A DNA stretch of 64,000 nt from Vanessa cardui (lineage: Eukaryota; Arthropoda; Insecta; Lepidoptera; Nymphalidae): assembly GCF_905220365.1 (NCBI RefSeq), contig NC_061123.1:620001-684000 (forward strand). Direction: 5' to 3'. Position 1 is the first letter of the stretch; every line of letters begins with the position of its first letter. This document shows positions 37,305 to 48,385 of this stretch, in pieces. The translations under genes were made by a program, and so were the position numbers. The notes beneath the pieces were generated by a model that was not told the origin of the DNA, ran no database searches, and saw only the letters and a list, made by a program, of their open reading frames with translations.

Positions 37305-37415
37305 GTAGACGGACAGGCAATGCGCCTGGGTAGCGGTGACCATAGACAAAGGTATTGTTAGAAATAATGATCATTCTTCATATTACCAATGCGCCACCGA
37401 CCCTGGGAATCTACA
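37305..37415 (-). repeat. Family C repeat, 3' part, degraded
   Basis: GCGGTGACCATAGACAAAGG and CCAATGCGCCACCGACCCTG are reverse family C sequence. Confidence 0.6.
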
Positions 37416-37964
37416 AAAGCGTATTACAAAAATCTCGTATTAAGTGGTAAAGGAAAATATCCTGATGAAGACTACACGTGACGAATGCAAATCTATCAAT
37501 GGTCTACCCAGCATTGGAACGTTTTCAGCCTATAAGATTTACAGCGAAAAAACACCTTTTCCCGTCATAGTGCCTTATGCCTACTTACTTCTCTGTATTC
37601 GTCAATATTACCGTCAATGCTCTATCTCACATAAACACACATCGGAAGTGACGTTTTATGTATTGAGATCACATTTCCACCTTCACACCGTACTAGTAAA
37701 ACTTGCACATTACCTCGTAAACTGTCCCCTATTAGGACAACACGTACTTACATTTACAGCACCATAACTTTTATATCTAGGCATTTAAGTATTTATGTAT
37801 AGTGAAGGTAGATCTTGGTGTTTCATTTCCTATTATTTGATGTAGTTACTCAGACCGAATAAATAAATTTCACACTATTTTGGATACGGAATGTATCTTT
37901 ATTTCTTGACAATGTAATATTCTCTTCTGGGGAAGCTTAAAAGAGTTGTTTAATATGTTTAATA

Positions 37965-38060
37965 CACATGGGTCAGAATACAAATCGTTATATACACGTG
38001 TTTTCACGGTACTATCCTTCCCAGAGCATGAGATGAATAATAAATACAAATTAACCTCAT
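37965..38060 (-). repeat. SINE family B, degraded fragment
   Basis: CACATGGGTCAGAATAC, CAGAGCATGAGATGAATAAT and ACAAATTAACCTCAT match the centre of family B at low similarity. Confidence 0.45.
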
Positions 38061-39599
38061 AAAAACTTCATAATGTTGTTGCCTATTTATACCTGTTATT
38101 TTCAGACACGGATACTAGACAGAAATTGAATCTTCTTCTAAAGATAAAGAAATTTTTATTACAATAAATAAAAAAAAATGGATTATTTAAATTGCGTTAT
38201 ATATATTCATAAAGAAGTACAAAAATGTGCTAAAGTATGGATACAAACGTATATCTTACCACGTATTATTACCACGTGCTAATAATCCGGTGAGATGGCG
38301 ATAACAACGACTCTCGCACTTAACAAGAGAGAGAGGTATACTATCTCCAATTTGCTAACATCAGAATACTACTGAAAAATGCAATACTTTTTACAGGCCA
38401 GAACCTGAAATCTAAGGACTTGCAACTTTATAAGCTATTCCGAAAATCATACCATAACTCACTCATTAGTAAACCCTTAATAACCATCGTGTTTGAAATT
38501 GTGCAACTATTTCTAAAGTTAATGCAATTCGAAACATCAAAACATAAAATTCACAACAATAGAAGCGCTGGAAAGTCGGTGAATTATATTATTTAAACTC
38601 CTGCAAGTCTTTCGACCCTATAACATCATTCAGAGGTCTTTCACCCGAGCTCGACACGGTTGTAACATAGTTCGTAATATTTCATTAGTTTGGACGAAGT
38701 AAAAAGTCTTAGCTGTAATCCTTCGTGAGTCGGCCATTCGTAGCATCACCGCTAATGGACCAAAACCTATCGCCTAAAGTGTCATCCTGTCAACTGGCAT
38801 TGATTAATTTATGTTCAGATGTTAGTTTTGGCTATTGATCTCTATTTATAAGATAGAACAGGATATTCGCGGCTATCTTTGCATCAAGTCCCGGCTTTCC
38901 ATGGGTGGGCATAAGTTTTTTTGTTACTTTTTTCCAGCATGTTTAACAATTGTCGTTCTATTTCAACTTATTTACCCAAAAACCTACCTAGCTCATTACT
39001 TATGGAGTTATGTTTAGTTACGACCCGATAAGATTACAATAAGATAGTAAGTTATTGAGTCATGATTCTGTAACAAACATAAACTTTTCTATTATAAAAC
39101 TGTAACTACCTGGACTCAATCCGATTAAACATATCGTACTAAGATAAAAACTTCTAAGAATAGTCATAGAACCAAATAAAATGTCGTAGAGAATGAGACA
39201 AAAAACATATATTTAAAAAAAAATCTTCATATGCAGAACCCTTTTGAATTTTTATTATATATAAAAATCCTTTCAGTAAATTTTCAAAAGTAAAACATTT
39301 CACTTTGTCATAAAAATACGAATGTTTAGAATTTATTCAAGCGAGAATCGATTTGTATTTTATAAAGTTAAAAGTTAGTGGCTGTCTCGTGCTCCGGGGC
39401 CGTTTGTTACCTTTATATTACGATATCGTTTACGTAAACTTGCTTTGTAGTGCGCGGTTCGATTGAATATTTTTATTACAGAGCTGTGACAATGCATTAC
39501 TAATGACCGTCATTACTAAAATGGCTCAGAAACCGCAACGCATATTGTTGACCACTCGAGATAAAAACCACTGCTTTTTTTTAAGAAGATAAGGAATTG

Positions 39600-39880
39600 T
39601 ACTTGGTGGTAGTTTGTGCAAGCCCGTCTGTTTAGGTGCCACCCACTCATCAGATATTCTTGAATAGTACTTGGTATTGTTGTGTTCCGGTTTCAAGGGT
39701 GAGTGAGCCAGTGTAACTACAGGCACAAGTGACATGACATCGTTCCCAAGGTTGGTGATGCATTGGCGATGAAAGGAATGGTTAATGTTTCTTACAGCGC
39801 CATGTCTATAGGCGGTGGTGACCATTTACCATCAGTTGACCCATAGTATCATCCGCCAACTAAAAGCATAAAAAAGGAAA
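39600..39880 (+). repeat. Family C repeat, + orientation, full length
   Basis: It runs from ACTTGGTGGTAGTTTGTGCA to CCGCCAACTAAAAGCATAAA, with CCGGTTTCAAGGGTGAGTG inside. The 99-residue open frame on the other strand is a shadow of it. Confidence 0.84.
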
Positions 39881-40502
39881 GAGCATCTATTGTATGCATT
39901 CTTGCATTTGAGTAAAACCACTTTTGTCCATAATTACCACATGTACTCATAACACATATTAATACAATACTGGACGATTTTAACTTTTTTTACATAAGTT
40001 ATTATAATTATATCGTATAATTTACATAAAATATAAAATACAGCTTAAGTTTATGTAACTTAAGCTTTTTTCAAAGTAAGCAAGTTCGTCGTCAGCGGTC
40101 ATTTCATAGTATTGTAAATGTCAGTAGAATATTTTTCATAAAGATAAACCAAAATGAAAACAATGAACCATGTAAAATGAAATTGCTAACAATTGTTTAT
40201 AATTTAACTCACACTCATGAACAAGTGCCTATGTGGTAGTCATTTACGATTCATTAGTAATGAAGTACCACTAACACTAGTGAACAATTAATGAGTATGT
40301 ACGTCGTGTATGTAAAGCTTCATGGTTACAAACACATGCAAAGGTCCATCCTGTTTGCTATTGCGGTAGTCGAGACGGAAATAACTACTAATATATTATA
40401 TTGCGAGTGTGTGTATGTATTTCTAAATAGTTCGTGGATTCAACTATGGTATGGCTTGAAAAAAATTAAATTTGTTTTCGTACAACATTATAAACAACGT
40501 TA

Positions 40503-40633
40503 TCAGCCTGTAAATTTCCCATTGCTGGGCTAAGGCCTCCTCTCCCTTTGAGTTCTCCTCAACTATCATTATCCACCATGCTGCTCCAATGCGGGTTGGT
40601 GGTACTAAAGTGGCAGAATTTCGTAAAATTAGT
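40503..40633 (-). repeat. SINE family B, left part of an interrupted copy
   Basis: CAGCCTGTAAATTTCCCATT through ATGCGGGTTGGTGGTACT and TCGTAAAATTAG are present. The copy is interrupted by a family C repeat and resumes at 45650. Confidence 0.82.
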
Positions 40634-40672
40634 TTGGTGGTAGGGCTTTGTGCAAGCCCGTCTGGGTAGGTA
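40634..40672 (+). repeat. Family C repeat, head, left of the CR1 insertion
   Basis: TTGGTGGTAGGGCTTTGTGC then CAAGCCCGTCTGGGTAGGTA is the first 39 bp of family C, cut by the LINE and continued at 45383. Confidence 0.88.
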
Positions 40673-41034
40673 TATATATATATATATTCTTTATTGCACT
40701 AAAAAGACATTACAGAAAATAATAAAATAGAAAAAACATGAGCAAAGGCGGACTTATCTCTAAAAGAGATCTCTTCCAGTCAACCTATGGAGGTGAGTGA
40801 TAAGAGTCAATCAGCGGGCAATGTAGTGCAGACTAAAATAAGATAGATTTGATATATTTATATATAATGGATAGCAAATAAAAATATACTTCTATTTATT
40901 ACACACATAATTACTTATAAAAAAATATTTATATAAATACACATTCATACACATATATATAATATATATATACATATATAGATATATATAGATATATATA
41001 ATATACATAGATACACACGTATTAATATCTAAGT
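40673..41034 (-). other. 3' UTR and (TA)n end of the CR1-group LINE
   Basis: Between the ORF2 stop and the family C junction lies AT-rich sequence with long TATA/GATATA runs (about 40930-41010). A conserved-looking segment reads GGCGGACTTATCTCTAAAAG and CTCTTCCAGTCAACC (40747-40785). Related sequence occurs alone at 30230-30375, suggesting truncated copies of the same group. The outermost end is a (TA)n tract, as expected for CR1-group elements that end in short repeats rather than poly(A). Confidence 0.7.
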
Positions 41035-43983
41035 TTATGATGAAGGGTAAACTTGTGTCAGGAAATGCTGTCTTAATCGTTTTTTAAACATATCGATAGT
41101 AGTACTGTCCTGTATGTATTTAGGAAGTTTGTTCCATAGTAGCGGAGCTCGTACTGTGAACGACTGAAGTCGAAATTTGCTGTTACTCCGAGGCACATCG
41201 AGCATCATAGTGATACAAGAACGCCTGGAGCGGGTTGAAGGAGGAAGCAGGTTGAGGCGGGAGCTGAGGTATTCAGGAATATTAGGGTTTGTGAGAATAT
41301 TGAAAAGGACCGAAAGGATGTGCATATCACGGCGAAATCGGATAGGCAGCCATTTAAGTTGAGCGCGGAAAAGAGACACATGGTCGTGCTTACGTAGCCC
41401 GAAAATAAAGCGAATAGCAAGATTTTGTAAGCGCTCTAACTTATTAAGCTGTTCCTCTGTCACATTCAGAAAGCAAACATCAGCGTAGTCGAGAATAGGG
41501 AGAAGAAGAGATTGAGCGAGCATAATTTTGGTGTTGAAAGGGAGAAAATATTGGAGACGTCTGAGAGAGTGAAACGTGAAATGCATACGTTTACTAACAT
41601 CTTTGAGATGAGACGTCCAAGACATGTTGCAGTCAATGATCAGGCCCAAGTTTTTTACATTATCATGATAGGCTATTGGAACCCCAGCATACTTGATACA
41701 GGGCACAGATGGCCAGTCAATTTTACTTCTTAGCCTACTGCTACCAATGATCATTGCTTGTGATTTGGCAGGGTTAACCAGTAAGCCAAAAGATTTGGCC
41801 CATAACTGAACAGCCAAGAGGTCTTCGTTTAGGCAGTCAACAGTCTCAGACAACTCACACAACTGACAAAGACGATACAGCTGTAAGTCATCTGCATACA
41901 GATGAAAGGGAGAAGAGATGACACGTGAAATGTTATTAATGAAAACAGAAAAGAGAAGTGGAGAGAGTATGCCGCCTTGAGGAACACCGGCAGATAAGTT
42001 AGACCAATCAGACGATGAATTTTCTGTTTTCACGCACTGCCGGCGCCCGAAAAGATAAGAGTGAAACCAATTAATGGTAGAGGAAGAAATATTAACCGCT
42101 CGGAGGGTACCAAGAAGAATGTCAAGATCTACAGAGTTAAAAGCACTACTAAAGTCTAACAGAACAATTACAGTAAGCTTGGTGTTATCCATAGCATACC
42201 GAATGTCCTCGGTTATATTCAGCAGTGCTCCAACGGTGCTGTGTGATGGACGGAAACCGGATTGGAAAGGACACATGAGGTTGTTGATGGTAAAGTAGGA
42301 GTACAGTTGTTTGTGAACTATAGATTCTAGGACTTTTGATAGGATAGGCAGTATAGATATGGGACGGTATTGAGAACAAGAGGAAGGATTGGAGGTCTTC
42401 GGTAGCGGGATAACGTAGGCGTTCTTCCAGAGTGTTGGGAAGATATTGCACGAAAGTGAGAAATTAATAATGTGAGTGATCACAGGTGCAATATCCTCCA
42501 GCACAGGAAGTATCATATCCAGGCTAAGATTATCGCTACCGATGGCTTTTGTGGAGATAAATCGGACATTCCTCTTAACAGTTTCCTCCGAAACTGGTTC
42601 AAAAGTGAAAGGGGGCAGGTCTGGTGGAACAAGATTAGATAGATACGAAAGTGTAGCAGACTTAGTGTCAGGATCTAATGTTATAGGTGGCGTGCTGAAG
42701 TACTGATTTAGTTCATTGAGGTCCACGGTAGTTTGAATGCTATCCGTGGTTTTGCCCACACCTAATGACCGTAAGAATCCCCAAACTTGCACTTGGGAAG
42801 TATTCTGAAGTCTACTGTGAATATAGCGGCGTTTAGCATCCCTACACATTCTGTTGCAGATGTTACGAAGTTTTTTGTTTTCGTCAAGATTTTCCTTTGA
42901 TGGTAGTTTTTTATGTCGAGCTTTTGCTCTGTCACGTTTGGCCATAGTTCTTCTGATCACTGGCGTTAACCAGGGAGCAGGTGCATGTTTCATCCGTACT
43001 GGTCGAGCGGGTGCATGTTTATCAAATATTCTAATCAGCTCAGTAGTTAGTGATTCAACCATGGCATTAATATCATTAGCTGATAATAGTGACGACCAGT
43101 CAATACATTTCACATCCTCTCTCAAACAATCCAGGTCCATATGCTTAAAATCGCGCAGAAGATAAATTTTGCCTCTAACCTTTGTAGGACGCACTTTGTA
43201 AGTGAGGAAAATCAAATCGTGGTACGAGAATGGAGCAGTCATTTGACCGTGGGAGGAAACAAAATTATGGTTAGAGACGACAATTACATCAATTAGAGTT
43301 GGTCTACTGTTGGGAAAATAGTGTGTCGCAGAGGACATGGGGAGAATGTTTAAATTAAGTGATGACGTTAGCGTTTTTAACTTTTGTGCTCTAGAATTAT
43401 TCTTTAATATACAGGTGTTTAAGTCGCCCATACATATGACATGGTCATACACAGGGACGAGATTTTCCAGAACACCTTCTAATATGTCAAAATAGTTAAT
43501 TTTATCATTTGGACAGTATAATACCCCCAGCAGGATCTTTTTATGGTGTAAAACTATCTCCAGGAAAAGATACTCCAGGAATCCTTTTGTTTCTGAGGAG
43601 GAAAGAGAAACTACTCGGGCAGGAATGTCACTGCGAAGGTAAATCCCAACGCCACCCCCACCCTGATCAGTGCGGTCATTACGGAAAAACTGGTAGCCTG
43701 GAAGAGCACAAATAGTAGATGTAATCGACGGTTTTAACCAGGTTTCAGACACCAGAATTCCGTCAACCACGCCGTTGCTGAAGGAAGTGAGAAGATCGGA
43801 ATAGTGAGCAACTAAGCTCTGCGCGTTAATATGCACTAAGGATAGGAGATTAGGATTATTAAATATTTTTGGCAGCTTCACTTCAAGTGGATCTGAGTCC
43901 GATGACGAGGTGTTGCTACTACTACTCGAGATACTCAAGAATTCATCTGACGAGCAAGAAAAATATTCTTCATCTAAAATCAT
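41035..43983 (-). CDS. CR1-group LINE ORF2: APE endonuclease and reverse transcriptase
   Basis: This 982-residue protein nicks target DNA and reverse-transcribes the element RNA at the nick. A Ser-rich N-terminus (about 1-40) precedes the endonuclease. The endonuclease shows HINAQSL (Asn53), SETW (Glu80), YCPND (Tyr156), GDLN (Asp187, Asn189), TLIDVI (Asp232) and SYHDLI (His255). The reverse transcriptase follows with QYRPISILPILSK (539-550), GFRPSHST (576-583), VLLDFSSAF (catalytic Asp610), AGVPQGGILSP (665-674) and LYADD (695-699). A C-terminal thumb region follows. The usual second Asp in SKAFDxVD is Asn here (FSSAFNSVD); this position is outside the catalytic carboxylates. Length is normal for the family and there is no stop or frameshift. 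The ATG at 43983 was chosen as the first Met in a frame preceded by AT-rich spacer. Opposite-strand open frames inside it are shadows. Confidence 0.93.
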   Translation of the reverse strand: MILDEEYFSCSSDEFLSISSSSSNTSSSDSDPLEVKLPKIFNNPNLLSLVHINAQSLVAHYSDLLTSFSNGVVDGILVSETWLKPSITSTICALPGYQFFRNDRTDQGGGGVGIYLRSDIPARVVSLSSSETKGFLEYLFLEIVLHHKKILLGVLYCPNDKINYFDILEGVLENLVPVYDHVICMGDLNTCILKNNSRAQKLKTLTSSLNLNILPMSSATHYFPNSRPTLIDVIVVSNHNFVSSHGQMTAPFSYHDLIFLTYKVRPTKVRGKIYLLRDFKHMDLDCLREDVKCIDWSSLLSANDINAMVESLTTELIRIFDKHAPARPVRMKHAPAPWLTPVIRRTMAKRDRAKARHKKLPSKENLDENKKLRNICNRMCRDAKRRYIHSRLQNTSQVQVWGFLRSLGVGKTTDSIQTTVDLNELNQYFSTPPITLDPDTKSATLSYLSNLVPPDLPPFTFEPVSEETVKRNVRFISTKAIGSDNLSLDMILPVLEDIAPVITHIINFSLSCNIFPTLWKNAYVIPLPKTSNPSSCSQYRPISILPILSKVLESIVHKQLYSYFTINNLMCPFQSGFRPSHSTVGALLNITEDIRYAMDNTKLTVIVLLDFSSAFNSVDLDILLGTLRAVNISSSTINWFHSYLFGRRQCVKTENSSSDWSNLSAGVPQGGILSPLLFSVFINNISRVISSPFHLYADDLQLYRLCQLCELSETVDCLNEDLLAVQLWAKSFGLLVNPAKSQAMIIGSSRLRSKIDWPSVPCIKYAGVPIAYHDNVKNLGLIIDCNMSWTSHLKDVSKRMHFTFHSLRRLQYFLPFNTKIMLAQSLLLPILDYADVCFLNVTEEQLNKLERLQNLAIRFIFGLRKHDHVSLFRAQLKWLPIRFRRDMHILSVLFNILTNPNIPEYLSSRLNLLPPSTRSRRSCITMMLDVPRSNSKFRLQSFTVRAPLLWNKLPKYIQDSTTIDMFKKRLRQHFLTQVYPSS

Positions 43984-44540
43984 TAAACTTAAAATATATA
44001 CTTATATCAATTATAATATAAATAAAAATAATATAAAGTAAATAAATATAAAATAATAATAATAATAAATACAAAAAAATAAATAAATAACAACTAATTC
44101 GAAACACAAACCTCAGGCATAAGTTGACTGAAAAAAAAATGATTTTACACTTCAAAATGAACACAACTAAAACAAACAAAAAATAAAGAAAGTGTTAAAA
44201 TTTAAGATATAACAAGTTAGTAGATATAAATGAAAACTATAGAAAAATCAAAAAATAAAAAGAATAAAAATTAACAGATAATCTTACGGCTCAAAAGACT
44301 CGAATCCAGACTTAAAAACAATGACGTTTGACATTCAACATTGAGTTGTTAGTTGTCACTCTTTAACAATATTAAGATAAGGTAGTAAAAAAATAAAATT
44401 ATAAAATTCATTTATAAAGTAAAATAGTTAAAAACATAAAATAAACAAAACGGAAATTAACTATACCCTGCAATGCAAACGTCAGTATCATCGTCATATA
44501 AACCGACTAAATTTAAATGTAACCTACAAAGTACCGGAGT
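43984..44540 (-). other. AT-rich spacer between LINE ORF1 and ORF2
   Basis: This 557-bp non-coding stretch separates the two ORFs and is strongly A/T-rich, with runs such as (AAT)n near 44050, while the flanking ORFs have balanced composition. Many CR1-group elements have overlapping or closely spaced ORFs, so a spacer this long is unusual. It could be an insertion, a regulatory region for ORF2 translation, or a normal feature of this family. Confidence 0.7.
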
Positions 44541-45221
44541 TCACTTGTTGCCCTTTGGATACTGGGCGACTAATTGTTTGAGCTCGGACAATGCGGAAAT
44601 CTTCTTACGAGAGTTGTCGGGAAGAAGGATGATTATTTCGCCTTCTGCTGACCAGCACTTCTTCATCCCAAAGTGTTTGCGAGCTTCTATGAAGATACTT
44701 TGACGGGCCTTTGTCAGGAATTCTGAGAGAGTTATTTTAGAACCCCTGAGTGCCGTCTTGGCATTCCATACTCTGGAGCGAAAGCGTACGGAGGCAAATC
44801 GAACTAAGATAGGCCGGGAAGCATCCCTCTTCACCCCCAAGCGATGGCAGGAGTCAATTAGTTCAGGTGTAGCATCAGACAACTTCAAATGGCCGGTTAA
44901 TACCCCTAGTGTTTTCTTGAGGACGTCTTCACCTTGTTCCTCTTTGACACCATGGAAGAGAAGAACCTTCCTGCGACTGTGAGTCTCCATGCGATCCAAA
45001 CCCATGGCGATAAGCTCTATTTGGGCCTTAAGTAGGCCCAAAGATTTCCATACAAGGGACTTAAATGCGTAGAACTCGGCGGATAGCGACTTAATTGTAG
45101 GATTAGTAGAAGCAGAGGCGCTGGCTGGTATTAAGTTCTTTTCAAACTCACCCATCCTCTGGCTAAACATTGAAGAAAGTTCCTCCATACTTTTGACCAG
45201 CTGTTCAACAGGAGTGTCCAT
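44541..45221 (-). CDS. CR1-group LINE ORF1: RNA-binding/nucleoprotein
   Basis: This 226-residue protein lies upstream of ORF2 in the same element. LINE ORF1 proteins coat the element RNA and form the retrotransposition particle. Residues about 1-30 and 43-82 look helical and coiled-coil-like, with a Ser/Ala/Thr linker between. RRKVLLFHGVKEE (83-95) resembles the first strand of an RRM-like fold as in L1-type ORF1. SCHRLG (124-129), RPILVRF (136-142) and the downstream LTKARQSIFIEARKHFG segment (169-185) match the usual C-terminal pattern of arthropod CR1/jockey ORF1 proteins. No CCHC zinc knuckle is present. The start ATG is 161 bp inside the inferred 5' end of the element. The frame is intact, and an open frame on the other strand is a shadow. 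Confidence 0.85.
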   Translation of the reverse strand: MDTPVEQLVKSMEELSSMFSQRMGEFEKNLIPASASASTNPTIKSLSAEFYAFKSLVWKSLGLLKAQIELIAMGLDRMETHSRRKVLLFHGVKEEQGEDVLKKTLGVLTGHLKLSDATPELIDSCHRLGVKRDASRPILVRFASVRFRSRVWNAKTALRGSKITLSEFLTKARQSIFIEARKHFGMKKCWSAEGEIIILLPDNSRKKISALSELKQLVAQYPKGNK

Positions 45222-45382
45222 TTTTTAGTGTTGAAAACTTGTGTGTGAGTGTAGTGATAGCCTACTTATACGAAGGTAATGTAAATTTTAAAACATATGT
45301 ACTTTTGCAATAAATAAAAATTAAATAAAAATAGAGCTTCGAAATGTATGTCTGTCTTTTTCCACGTCTACCCGCCAAAAAA

Positions 45383-45649
45383 GTACCACCCACTCATCAG
45401 TTATTCTACCGCCAAACAACAGTACTCAGTATTGTTGTGTTCCGGTCTGAAGGGTGAGTGAGCCAGTGTAACTACAGGCACAAGGGACATAACATCTTAG
45501 TTCCCAAGGTTGGTGGCACATTGACGATGTAAGGAATAGTTAATAATTCTTACAGCGTTAATGTCTATGGGCGATGGTGACCACTTACCATCAGGTGGCC
45601 CATATGCTCGTCCGCCAACCTATACCATAAAAAAAAAAAAAAAAAAAAA
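45383..45649 (+). repeat. Family C repeat, remainder, right of the CR1 insertion
   Basis: It resumes GTACCACCCACTCATCAG and continues in full order to TATACCATAA followed by an A-tail of about 20 bases, a sign of a young retroposed copy. It is itself inserted in SINE B. Confidence 0.88.
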
Positions 45650-45792
45650 CCTGTTTTAGGTTTCCTTACGATGGTTTCCTTCACGTGATTAATTATAAAC
45701 ACAAATTAAACACATGAAAATTCAGTGGTGCCTGGGCTTGAACACGTAATTATCAGCTAACATATACGCGTTCTTACCGGTGAGTCATCTGG
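45650..45792 (-). repeat. SINE family B, right part of the interrupted copy
   Basis: TTTCCTTACGATGGTTTCC, AAATTAAACACATGAAAATT and GGTGAGTCATCTGGG continue the family B order from 40633. Head elements are decayed (GCTTGAACACGTAATTATC). Confidence 0.8.
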
Positions 45793-47937
45793 GTTCTCAT
45801 ATTCATACTAACTGTTTGGTCCTTTTTCAATTTGAAGAGTAAACCACCGCCGATATTGATGAAAATTAAGAGAAGTTTATTGTTGTTTTATTTATTTTTT
45901 ATTTTTATTCTATTATAGTTGACTTGAAAATTTGATATAAATTCCATTAAATAAAAATATTGAGTTCAAAACAAAAATGCATCGAAATACTTCATTTTTC
46001 CGAGAAACGTTGATAATAAGCTAACCAGTAATAGGGTTCCGTACAAGTCCTCTAGATGTTGGTCCATTAGGCTTAGAGTACAAAAGGTAAATTGAGCCTT
46101 ATAACTAGAGGCACAAAGGCCAGATCAGCTTACAGCAATCTCATTAGTAATATAAAGAATGTCTGAAGCGCCTTACAATAGCAAGGTAAGCGCAAAGGTA
46201 ATCATGGACCATTTATTCTTTATCAATAAATAATACTTATAAACTCAGTACGAAGACTAAGATTATTACATAATTAGTTCCTTGTAGTCTGGGGTCACCA
46301 CCACGTCATATGTTCTACATGCATCATTTGAGTTTTTTTATGATGTATAGGTGTATATGTGTGTCCACACATGCTGATAAATTATCGCCTATTAACTTAG
46401 GCTCTGTTATAAATATAAACCATCAGATATTGTTGCTAAACCATCAAATACTTTTTTTATAAAATTATTAAATTTAAATTAGACTATAAGCCAGTGATCG
46501 GCAGAGTTACGGTATAAATTTACATGTATAATAATGTAATTTTTAATCAAATTTAGGTAGCTTTAAAATTATAACAAAATTTATAAGAAACCGGAGTCAG
46601 TGTCTGTCATTGAATTTTTCTATATATTATTTTAAATATTTTAAGATATCAAAACGGCAGACTTGCTGCGATCACGTTTTGAAAGTCAATGTTTATGCCT
46701 TTCGACTCCATGACACGCTCAAAGGAACTCTCGATGAGAATAGTGAACCGCTATTTCACCCACAGCAGGTGAAGCAGTCTACCTGGCAGTAATACGGAGC
46801 TTGCTACTATATTGTAACTGTGACTGACCCTTGAACTAAATGATATATTAAAAACATTAATGAATTAAGGGTATTATTAAAAAAATATATAAATCATAAA
46901 ATGCGTGCAGTTAGCATTCGTTATTTTCCATGCAGGATAAATAAAGTAAAATATGCTTTTAAGGTAATTAATACCTTAAGCATTTCCATTTGCAGTTCAT
47001 TCCGAAAATATCGACTTACTTACCACAGTATTTACCCAGAATCGTATTAATTATTTTACTTCATAAATTGGTCCGGCTAATTAGAAAATCTTTGCAGTTG
47101 AAATAATTCTATTAAATGTGCTGTACACGATAGGTCGAATTTTACCGCAAGCAATTAGTTCAAAACTTCATGTTTGAGTTTTGGTCCAATTTTTAATATC
47201 GTATTTCAAATTAACTTTAAAATATCAAAGGCATGTTCGAAATCCAAGATCAATTGACTGATTTTTGCTCTCAATTTTAATTGAATTGGCATTTTCAATT
47301 ATAGAAGGAGAATTTTAGATGTATATACAATTAAGTATTGGTTTTAGTGTATGAATACAAGTCAAGTAAGGTAAAATATGTCTCAAAAATTGTAGTTATT
47401 AAATGGGACATTATTTTGCTCTTGAATGTGTTCGGGTAATTTAATTATTAGAGTGCTGTGTTCACCATAGATGTTTTAAATCATTATAAACAGAAGCAGA
47501 AACAGAAAATCAAAACATATTATAAAAATCATATATAAAAGCTTACAATATATCCTGAAAGTCTTGAAAGGAAAGCACGTTTGTTAATATGTTTGACTTA
47601 AGACTTCAAAGCTTCAATCCTCGAAATATTTATTTCAATGTTTAAAATTTCCATCTTTAAATAAAATGTAATAATATATAGATAATAATGTAGTTACATA
47701 CATGACATGTGGGAGAGCAATCTTATCTCCTTAAGGATTAGGGATTGAAATTTCAAATCCTTTGAGAGTATGACATCGAGCAATAAAGCGCTTGTTGTAG
47801 CGTACATTATAAATGGAATATATTTGCCTAATCAGAGTGACAAAAAATAAGACAGTAGGTCTTTGTTAATTCACGGTCTTGAAACTTGGAATTCGGAACC
47901 TCTCACTCAACATAAATTAAACAAAAAACCTAGATGT

Positions 47938-48005
47938 GGTTTCCATGGTTGATAGCACATTGACGTAAAGAATACCTACCTGTTGGCTCTACCAGTCCAC
48001 CTGCC
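47938..48005 (+). repeat. Family C-like fragment
   Basis: TGGTTTCCATGGTTGATAGC and ACATTGACGTAAAGAATACC resemble the centre of family C. Confidence 0.35.
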
Positions 48006-48269
48006 TGCCAAATTCAATTAAAAAGAAATCGAGATTTTACTACGGACTTTACACGAGAAAGAAAATCAGAAATAATTACCAAATCAAAAGCGTTGATTGA
48101 AATACCCGCAGGGCGTTGTGGAAATTGACAGTTACTGACAACGTCAAAGTCTAAGTCAATACCGATTAAATCTAAACAATCTTTAAGCTAACATCATAAT
48201 AGAAGGTACTCTGGTTTCCATGACATATTTTCTTCTGAATTATAATAAGTAGACAAAAGGAAAAAAGAT

Positions 48270-48372
48270 AACCGCCCGTAAACGTTACGTTACAACCTTG
48301 GGAGCTGACATTTGTCTCTTTGTAGACACACTGGCACATTATAATACAAACTATTCCTATTTGGCGGTAGAT
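48270..48372 (-). repeat. Family C repeat, left of the RTE insertion
   Basis: ACAACCTTGGGAGCTGACAT, GACACACTGGCACATTATAA and CTATTTGGCGGTAG follow reverse family C and stop at the RTE target duplication. Confidence 0.7.
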
Positions 48373-48385
48373 ATCTTTTAAATGG
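48373..48385 (+). repeat. Left target-site duplication of the RTE insertion
   Basis: ATCTTTTAAATGG matches 50403-50415 exactly over 13 bp and immediately precedes the element body. Its last four bases (ATGG) create the start codon of the truncated pol frame. Confidence 0.93.

Larger units (their letters stand above)
40673..45382 (-). mobile_element. Complete CR1-group non-LTR retrotransposon (LINE)
   Basis: This element of about 4.7 kb is read on the - strand as a short 5' UTR, ORF1, an AT-rich spacer, ORF2 and a 3' UTR ending in (TA)n. Its edges are set by the interrupted family C repeat. Family C sequence stops at GTAGGTA (ending 40672) and resumes at GTACCACCC (from 45383). This gives a possible 3-bp duplication (GTA), in keeping with the short or absent target duplications of CR1 elements. 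Both ORFs are open over their whole length with all core motifs present, so the copy is young and may be competent. The domain order (coiled-coil/RRM-like ORF1, then APE endonuclease plus reverse transcriptase) fits the CR1/L2/Daphne/Kiri cluster. The exact clade needs a tree. Confidence 0.88.

Noticed and set aside
37444..37767. 107-residue open frame on the + strand.
   Set aside because: It overlaps SINE-B-like pieces, has no recognisable domain, and sits in AT-rich intron.
42185..43715. Several + and - strand frames of 60-103 residues within the LINE.
   Set aside because: Shadows of the intact ORF2 on the - strand.
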